A DNA stretch of 64,000 bases. Source: Chelonoidis abingdonii (Eukaryota > Chordata > Testudines > Testudinidae). The notes below the pieces were generated by a model. It was not told the origin of the DNA and did not search any database. It saw only the letters and a list, made by a program, of their open reading frames with translations. The DNA is taken from assembly GCF_003597395.2 (NCBI RefSeq), contig NC_133773.1, forward strand, positions 63,774,262-63,838,261, in the 5' to 3' direction. Shown here piece by piece: positions 57,417 through 64,000 of the stretch (positions are counted from its first letter, which is position 1; the number at the start of each line of letters is the position of its first letter). The position numbers were made by a program, and so were the translations under genes.

Positions 57417-59628
57417 GTATTTCACTTAGAAGCATGAAAATACAATTTCCCTAACCTTTGGATATTTTCCGCAGTAGATCAGAAAAAAAATGTATTCTGT
57501 TTTCATTGCTGTAGCTCCGTCGTTGTTTATCGTTTAATCGAGGCGGGGTGTGGCACATCCATGATTATAGCCATGTCATCTGAGAGATCGTGAGCACAAG
57601 CGGCCAAGAAGCAAGAGGACTTCTCAGTGAGAGAGAGTGAGCTGATCGATGCCAGTGTGGTCAAGAGATCACATGAATTTGTTTTAAAGGCTCAAATTGT
57701 AAGGGGGGGGGTGGTGGGGGGCTATCCGCTCTCCCCTGCAGCTCGTGGCAGGCTAGGCTCTTTTGTTGATATGGACTATGTCTGGTCGCAAGAGTGGCGT
57801 GTGTGCGTACTCTTGCCCGCAGTGTTCCGTTCTGTTGGGTGGAGGGGCAGTTGCCTTTGCAGTTGGGGCTGCAGCAGTCATTCTGAGGCAGCATTGCTTC
57901 AGCTCTGGCTCTGTGGTTAGCTGAATCGCACTGAGGAACTGGGGCATGAACAATTGGGTAGGCAATAGAATTGCACCATTGAGGTGCTGGGGAGGCCTGC
58001 TCCACACATTGGACTGCAGTAACCTTCAACTTGAGGGTCCACACGCCATTTTTGGCGCCTGGGGAGAGAGAGGTTCTCCATGTCACCGTTCCTCGTGGGT
58101 ATCGGCAGTAAACAACGTTGGGACCAAGCTCTAGAAGCAGGATTTGCCACCTTAGAAAACTACTATATGTAACCGAAAATGCAAGTCTATTTTACTACCC
58201 AAACATTGAGACAATCAGTCCTTCCTTTTAGCACATCGCTAAAGATCTTGGGTGTAAATTCTGGCTTATGCTTCTTTAATTGACAGTCGAGGGATGGACA
58301 TGTGTGTTGTAATGTTTTAGAGGCGAGAGTTTGGACCTACCTCCGCCTTCCCTAAACCAGTGTTAGCAGTGTGGGATCCATGGGATTTGTTTCGAGCCGC
58401 ATTTTAGAGAGATGGGTCACCTTATAAAATAAAGAACTGACACTAATCACCCCAAAGTTCTGAGTGTGTTTGACACTTTGATTGGGTTGCGTCCATCTCG
58501 CGGGACATGGAACTGTTAAATATGATATTATCATTTTTTTTCTCTTATATAATTGTATAACATTCACGCCAGCAGAGAACGTAGATCACATGCTTAGGTA
58601 CAAAAGCCTTTCACTTTATCTTGTGGAAAAGGAGCACCATCGTGTCGATCTTAAAGTCTTCTCATGTATTTTATGGAGCCCAATTCCCATTATTGCAATG
58701 AAGCCCATGAGGACAACGGTGCTACTGCAGCAATAAGGAAGCATTGGACAGAATTGTTTAGGAACTACATATCCCAAAGGTCCTCCTCACGCCTCCAAAA
58801 GTGTTTTCTTTCCTGTATGTCTATTCTTCGGCTGGGACAGCTGCAAATTTGCAGTAGCAGAATTAATTCAGTATTGGTCCTGGTTCGTCTGACTAACAGC
58901 ATTTTTTAAAATAATAAAATATTAAAGATATTAAAGGTGTGAGGAATAGCACCTAGCCTGAGGAGAAGTCTTTCTTAGTGGCTCAGGTGAGAGTATCAAG
59001 GCAGGGAGTAGCTTGGGATGTTTGTTATTTAATTTGATTTCAGAAATATGGGTTTCATTCCTTTTCAGGAAGTCATTAAGGTAACTTTAAAGTCAATTGG
59101 TGATCCATGAATCGTTAAATATTTCACTAATGACTGTTTTGCACAATATTTAGTTTATAACACTGCAACTCAGATTTCAGTAATTATTAATGACTGCTTA
59201 GTACTGGTGGCACACCAACCTCTTAAAGCTATTCAGGGTAGGCGGGGCCAGAGTGTACCTGTGCGCTTGGAGGCAGGTCTTGAAAGTGCTCCAGCGTTAG
59301 GTCTCGGTCGTCGCCAGCCTGGTGATCTCAGTAACTACTGTGCGAGGGTAGTCTACACTACAGAATATTCTGATTTTACATAGAACCAGGTTTGAAAAAC
59401 AGATTTATAAAGTCGAGTACACGCCCACATAAGCAGGCAGTAATTCGGTGGTGTGCGCCATGTACTGGAGGCTAGCGTGCGAGATTTCCGGAGCACCATT
59501 GCCACTGTGGGTAGTCGAGCCCATAGCTACCCTCGCCAAGTTTTCGCAGTCCTCCCAGCCCTCGCTCGCATTGGAATTCTGGGTTGAGGATCCCATGCAG
59601 TGATGGTGCACCAACCAGCAGTGTCAGA
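57417..59628 (+). repeat. Segment B: error-rich duplicate of 54135-56109
   Basis: It follows segment A in the same order and orientation. Single-base insertions and deletions are scattered throughout (for example cctaacctttgg against cctaccattttgg, ctctgactaacagc against ctctgacataacac), and homopolymers are altered (ggggggggg at 57702). Unrelated-looking sequence is added at about 57745-57890. After 59628 it jumps to the other end of the transposon. The error type is that of an unpolished single long read. Confidence 0.8.
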
Positions 59629-60958
59629 TCCAGTATCTCCCGTATGGCCCATGCTGGAGCTCTTTTTGGATTTGGGACTGCATCGCCACCTGTGCTGATC
59701 AGAGCTCCACGCTGGGCAAACAGGAAATGAAATTTAAAAGTTCGCGGGGGTTTTCCTGTCTACCTGGCCAGTGCATCCGAGTTCAGATGGCTTTCCAGAG
59801 TGGTCACAATGGTGCACTGTGAGATACTGCCCGGAGGCCAATACTGTCGATTTGCGGCCACACTAACCCTAATCCGATATGGTAATACCAATTTCAGCGC
59901 TACTCCTCTCATCGAGGAGGAGTACAGAAACCAGTTTTAAGAGCCCTTTATATCGATATAAAGGGCCTTGTTGTGTGGACGGGTGCAGGGTTAAATCGGT
60001 TTAACACTACTAAAATCGGTTTAAACGCGTAGTGTAGACGAGGCCTCAGATGTGACTAAAATAAAGGGATATTTTATTAGGCAAGAAATGCCAAAGGATA
60101 TTTTACTAGGACTTGCAAGGTTACAAATACCTTGCAGACCAATAGAAGGTTTGGGAGGCTTGGGCTTAGTGCCTGGGATGCCATCTCCAGTCCAATGCCC
60201 TGCTAGCAACAGGTAGCAAACTTGCAGGTTTCCTGGATAAAATCAGTCCATCAGTCTCATTGGGGGCCCCTTTACATTGTTCACAGCTACTATGGCAGCA
60301 TTTTCTGCACAGCTTCTGATAAGGGAATTCTCCAACAACAATGGCAGCTATGTTATATACCTCCCATCCCCTCCCTGCATATACTCCGTGGCTGCATGTA
60401 ATTGTATTGTACAAGGTCAGTGAGTCCTTCTTACATATCCAACACCTGGTCACAAAACACTGACCACTTCGCAGACCAATCCCCAGTGTCTAAGGCACTT
60501 TGTCTGCAATAGTCTTTTTCAGGAGCCTGTCCATTTAAGAGCCTGAGCTAGCCACCAGCCCCCCCGCTTGCTCAGTCATCTGGCTACAGGTCCCATACCT
60601 AGTCTCTGCTGTTACGCTGCAAATTCTGGAGAACCCTGAATCTGGTAGCAGAGTCTGCCCATCACAGTCTGCTCTGCACTTGGTTCTGCAGCTTCTGCTG
60701 CGGCCTGTTCCCTGCTTGCCATGTGGTTCCTCAGCAACGTCTTTCCTTTAGTCAGCATCTTTATTTTGCTCTTGGCTCATCATGCAGCAAGTTTCTTCCT
60801 TGAGAGAGAGGTTGTTTCTTGGGTTTGAGTCTTTTATAGAGTTTCTGTCCCTCCCCATATTGGTCAAGACAGGGGGCCTGCATCCCTGTGTCCATCCTGG
60901 AGGGTCACAGGGCAGCAAGGAGGGAGATAGCAGTTTTCTGCTTAGCAAATTCATCACA

Positions 60959-61984
60959 TTTCTTTATATTTAATAAAACAATACAGTCCCAGTCCTTGTG
61001 CAGTGCAGTGCCAGTATGGACGCTGGGCAGAATCTAGCCCTCTGTGTATTCACTTGTATTGAGTACTACCCATGCTATAGAAGAGATGTTATGCATTTTA
61101 AAGGCTATATTCTGCCCTTCATCTATGAATTATCATTATGTTATATATACACAGTAAATGCCTGTATGCCAAACTCTTCTTGATGCTAATGAGAGTTCTG
61201 TGCAAGGAATGAGGACACTCAAGGATAGATTCTCAACTCTGTCCAAGTTCTGCACAAGCAAATTTAACTGTGGCATTTCCTACCTTTTGAGTGCTTTACT
61301 GTGCAATCTTTTACTATTATTTTCTTTTGTATGTTATAGACATATAAAAATAGGGTTATATAGTGTTGCTAGTGTTAAATTAGATATCCATTTTGTAGTG
61401 TGAGTATGAAGAAGTATCTGGTCCAGATTCTTAGCTGATATAAACTTGTGTAGCTCCTTTGGGATCAATGGAGCTACACTGGTTGATACCAGATGGGGAT
61501 CTGATGTTTATGAAGTATATTTTATTGGCCTATTTTTAATTTTTTTTTTATTGTTTTTCATGATTTCTAGGTACTAATGCAGTTGCCTCCAGGCAGGTTG
61601 GCTGATGTGTTTGCTCTGCTAAAATTAGGACCAGATTATCAGCAGAAGGCAAGGTGTGGTGTCATCGAACACCTCAGTGGGAGAGTTAATCTTGTACTGA
61701 AAAGATGCAAAAAGGTTTCACAAACATGTCATTGAGGAGATGGGCAGGTTTGAGATCACATGGGTCACACTCTTCCCCAAGATCTGCAGTACCTAATACA
61801 GCAACTGGCAGCTGTCCACCTGAAACCACTCTTACTAACACTGAGAATCCTGTATGCAGATGTGAATATGCAAAGCCCACAGGTAAGTTGAGAACATGGA
61901 GACCTGGGAGATGGGTCGGAAAAAGGAGGAAGCGTGGGCTTAATGGCAGAGAGAAAGAAAGGTCAGGGCAAAACTGGGAGGCAA
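60959..61984. other. Intronic DNA; unexplained open stretch at 61571-61732
   Basis: An old palindromic repeat is clear at 61425-61505 (gtccagattcttagctgata, tgtagctcctttgggatcaa, tggagctacactggttgata). At 61571 a T-rich tract and AG precede a 53-codon open frame (QLPPGRLADVFALLKLGPDY..., ending at a TGA by 61732). It then shifts into a second frame to about 61995. It may belong to the 5' part of the CR1 that follows, but I cannot match it to a known protein. Confidence 0.4.
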
Positions 61985-62660
61985 GATCAAATTAGTATCT
62001 TAGATACCTATATACAAATGCAAGAAGTATGGGTAATAAGCAGGAAGAACTTGAAGTGCTAATAAATAAATACAACTATGACATTTTTGGGATCATCGAA
62101 ACTTGGTGGGATAATACACGATTGGAATGTTGGTATAGATGGGTACAACTTGCTCAGGAAGGATAGGGGAAAAAGGGAGGAGGTGTTGCCTTATATATTA
62201 ATAATGTACACACTTGGACTGAGGTGGAGATGGACATAGGAGATGGAAATAGTGAGAGTCTCTGGGTTAGGCTAAAAGGGGTAAAAAACAAGGGTGATGT
62301 CATGCTAGGAGTCTACCTACAGGCCACCTATCTAGGTGGAAGAGGTGGATGAGGCTTTTTTTAAACAACTAACAAAATCATCCAAAGCCCAAGATTTGGT
62401 GGTGATGGGGGACGTCAACTATCCAGATATATGTTGGGAAAATAACACAGTGGGGCACAGACTATCCGATAAGTTCTTGGACTGCATTGCAGACAACTTT
62501 TTATTTCAGAACATTGAAAAAGCTACTGGGGAGAAGCTGTTCTAGATTTAATTTTAACAAATAGGGAGGAACTAGATGAGAATTTGAAAGTGGAAGGCAG
62601 CTTGGGTGAAAGTGATCATGAAATCATAGAGTTCACAATTCTAAGGAAGAGTAGAAGGGA
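61985..62660 (+). pseudogene. CR1 LINE ORF2, endonuclease domain
   Basis: The frames give TNARSMGNKQEELEVLINKY (about 62012) and FGIIETWWDN (about 62086). After a shift they give DGYNLLRKDRGK and GGGVALYINNVHT (about 62139-62214), LWVRLKGVKNKGDVMLGVYL (about 62263), [15 protein letters not shown] (about 62395), and at the end ESDHE (about 62610). These are the ordered blocks of the APE-type endonuclease that nicks target DNA in CR1 elements. The conserved E-T, G-D-x-N and S-D-H motifs remain, with D-V-N for D-F-N. One or more shifts and in-frame stops inactivate it. The polymerase is not continuous with it. Confidence 0.85.
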
Positions 62661-62664
62661 TTAA

Positions 62665-64000
62665 TGGCATCCAGAATTCTGCTGTCTTTTTGTTGCCCCA
62701 GCTCACACTGTGACTCATGTTTGGCTTTCCTTATAACCCTAGCTTCCTTTCCCCGTACTTCCTTCTAGCAGTTCTTCCCATTCTTTTATGTGTGAAACTG
62801 ATGTGTTCCTTCCCAAGTGGAGCACCTTTGCATTGCCTATCTAAATTCATTTCCTGTTTACTCGGACAGATTTCTCCAATCTTGTCCAGTCATTTCACAA
62901 TAGCCTATCCTTCACCGCGAGCAGTTGCATTCCCTCTCAGTTTGACGGTATCACATCTGCAAACTTAATAAACGTACTTCTAGCCAATCTAATTCATTGA
63001 TGAAGAACTTGACAGAACCGCGTCCACAACAGACCCCAGCGGAACCCATGCTTGTTATACCTTTCTAGCAGGATTGGAACCATTACTAACCTGACTCTCA
63101 GAGTTGTATCAGAGGGGCTGTGCTAGTCCTCAATCTGTGAAAAAGCACCAATGAGTCCTTTGTGTGGACCTTAAAGACTACCAGGACGTATAGGAGCACA
63201 AGCCTTTCGTGGGTTACGAGTATGGTTATCCAGCCAGTTATGACTCACTTCTGTAGCCCAATCTAAGTTGTATTTGCCTTGTTTAGTTGATAAGATAATC
63301 ACGCGTACCATATTCCAAAAAAATGGGGGGCCTTAGTAAAGTTTCATATAAACACATCACTGCTTTCTCCCTTATCCCAAAATCGTTAATCTATCAAAGA
63401 AAGCTATCAGCTGTTTGATATGATTGTGTCTCTTTACCGAATCCTGCTGGCTATTCCCTATCACCTTACCACCTTTCCAAGTGTTGCAAGATTTCCTTAA
63501 TACTTGCTCCATTATCTTCCTGGCACAGAAGTTAAACTTAACTGGTCTGTGTTTCCGGGTTGTTTTATTCCTTTTTATAATGCACGTATAATTGCCTTTC
63601 CAGTCTTCTGGATTGTCTCCTGCTCCATCATTTTCAAAGATAATAGCTAGAGAGTCATACCCCTTCTCTATTAGCTTCTTGAGTTATTCTAGGATCGTAT
63701 CTTTGCAGCACTCTTTTCTAAGAGATTTTTAACTTGTCGTTTTATTTTTCTTCTAAACTATCCCCTTCCCATTAGCATTCCTATCATTGAGGCATTTTCA
63801 GACTTCTCAGGAAGACCGAACAAAATTATTAAGATCCTCTGCCATCCAGTATTGCCTGTACTGTTTCTCCCTCACTGAGTAGTTGCCTTACCTGTCCTTG
63901 TCTTCTCTGCTTCTAATGTATGATAAAATGTCTTTTTTTCCCTTATTCCTGTAGCTAGTTGAATCATTTTTGCTTTCCTATTCTAAACTTGCCCCTGGCA
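62665..64000 (-). pseudogene. CR1 LINE ORF2 reverse transcriptase part, reverse
   Basis: Read on the minus strand and allowing shifts, the text corresponds to CR1 ORF2 from 'SLAIIFEN...PEDW' (about 63600-63650) through 'RPVKFNFCARKIMEQV' (about 63495-63560). It runs on to blocks near 63250-63330 and to 62940-63060 (atcacatctgcaaacttaat, aattcattgatgaagaac). It meets the plus-strand endonuclease fragment tail-first at about 62660. The sequence carries many small indels, like segment B, and leaves the window at 64000. Confidence 0.65.
63090..63225 (+). repeat. SINE-like repeat nested in the CR1
   Basis: The text 'gttgtatcagaggggctgtg', 'ctagtcctcaatctgtgaaa', 'accttaaagactaccaggac' and 'agcctttcgtgggttacgag' is a diverged copy of a repeat widespread in turtles and crocodilians. 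It matches the family at 45573-45665. It interrupts the reversed CR1. Confidence 0.6.

Larger units (their letters stand above)
55851..60045 (-). mobile_element. PIF/Harbinger-like transposon, copy 3 (disordered by assembly)
   Basis: The left end GGGTACGTCTACACTA at 55851 equals the right end of copy 1 reversed. The right end TAGTGTAGACGAGGCC ends at 60045. A 3-bp duplication TCA flanks both sides (55848-55850, 60046-60048). Between them lie an interior (56110-57342) related to copy 1, a gap, and a noisy repeat of the left flank (57417-59628). Then comes the true left arm in reverse (59629-60045), with ctctttttggatttgggact and tatatcgatata. The true element is probably much shorter than this interval. 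No transposase is seen. Confidence 0.7.
55723..60958 (-). mobile_element. LTR interrupted by the Harbinger-like element
   Basis: The right part (60046-60958) is, on the minus strand, an LTR starting TGTGATGAATTTGC. It has a TATA box (ctctataaaagactc, about 60829-60843 on +) and a poly(A) signal (from cctttattttagtc region near 60060). The left part (55723-55850) would be its end, terminating in ...GCCACA. The two halves join at the TCA duplication. The transposon inserted after the LTR. I saw no duplication for the LTR itself. Confidence 0.5.
33736..64000 (+). other. GUCY1B1: GUCY1B1 intron 2 (runs past the window end)
   Basis: It starts with a strong donor (gtaagtg). I searched by eye for the following exon, expected to begin by completing a Lys codon and to continue with acidic residues of the H-NOX domain, and did not find it before 64000. 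The intron would then exceed 30 kb and contains all transposons listed downstream. It is AT-rich after the CpG island ends near 34280. This rests on a visual search and could miss a short exon. The suspect assembly region at 54-60 kb also makes the true length uncertain. Confidence 0.65.

Noticed and set aside
1..64000. CRISPR arrays, phage, operons or other prokaryotic systems
   Set aside because: No regularly spaced direct repeats with unique spacers, no ribosome binding sites, and the sequence is clearly vertebrate.

Overview
The window looks like a vertebrate nuclear chromosome, most likely from a turtle. It has no operons or long bacterial-type ORFs. It has canonical GT-AG splice sites and one CpG island. 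It is packed with reptile-style repeats: CR1 LINEs, several LTR families, hAT elements, MIR-like SINEs, and a 3-bp-TSD DNA transposon whose termini I associate with turtle genomes. Only one host gene can be supported: the 5' end of GUCY1B1, the beta-1 subunit of soluble guanylate cyclase, on the + strand. A coding exon consisting of only the ATG (33275-33277) is followed by a 74-nt exon (33662-33735) that starts the heme-binding H-NOX domain. The rest of the gene is not visible, so 33736 to the window end appears to be a large second intron.

Layout. 1-33000 is intergenic. It holds an internally deleted LTR retrotransposon with a SCAN-like gag remnant (3523-5598) that is itself split by a hAT element. 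It also holds a CR1 3' end (about 9115-9266), a full non-autonomous Harbinger-like transposon (10083-11997), an LTR (from 12778) and a minus-strand CR1 (15229-15680) sitting inside a palindromic repeat. Further on are a nested LTR (19803-20366), a decayed non-LTR retrotransposon with reverse transcriptase (23330-25320), a long LTR (27940-29071) and a small hAT MITE (30459-30601). 33000-34300 is the CpG-rich promoter and first exons of GUCY1B1. 34300-64000 is intronic: AT-rich DNA, MIR-like SINEs, LTRs, a plus-strand CR1 split by a hAT (48931-50825), GC-rich tandem-repeat transposon remnants (50930-52800), and CR1 endonuclease and reverse transcriptase fragments at the right edge.

The most unusual part is 54135-60045. 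An LTR was hit by a second Harbinger-like element, and about 2 kb (54135-56109) reappears at 57417-59628 as a copy full of small insertions and deletions, next to a 25-N gap. This looks like unpolished long-read gap filling rather than biology. All three places with ambiguous bases (10328-10355, 18384, 57343-57367) lie inside copies of this one transposon family or between its duplicated parts.

I found no convincing new biological system. The notable items are precise nested insertions with target-site duplications, palindromic ancient repeats, strong hairpin and G-quadruplex motifs, and the likely assembly error. Repeat family names come from recognition of sequence features, not from a database search.
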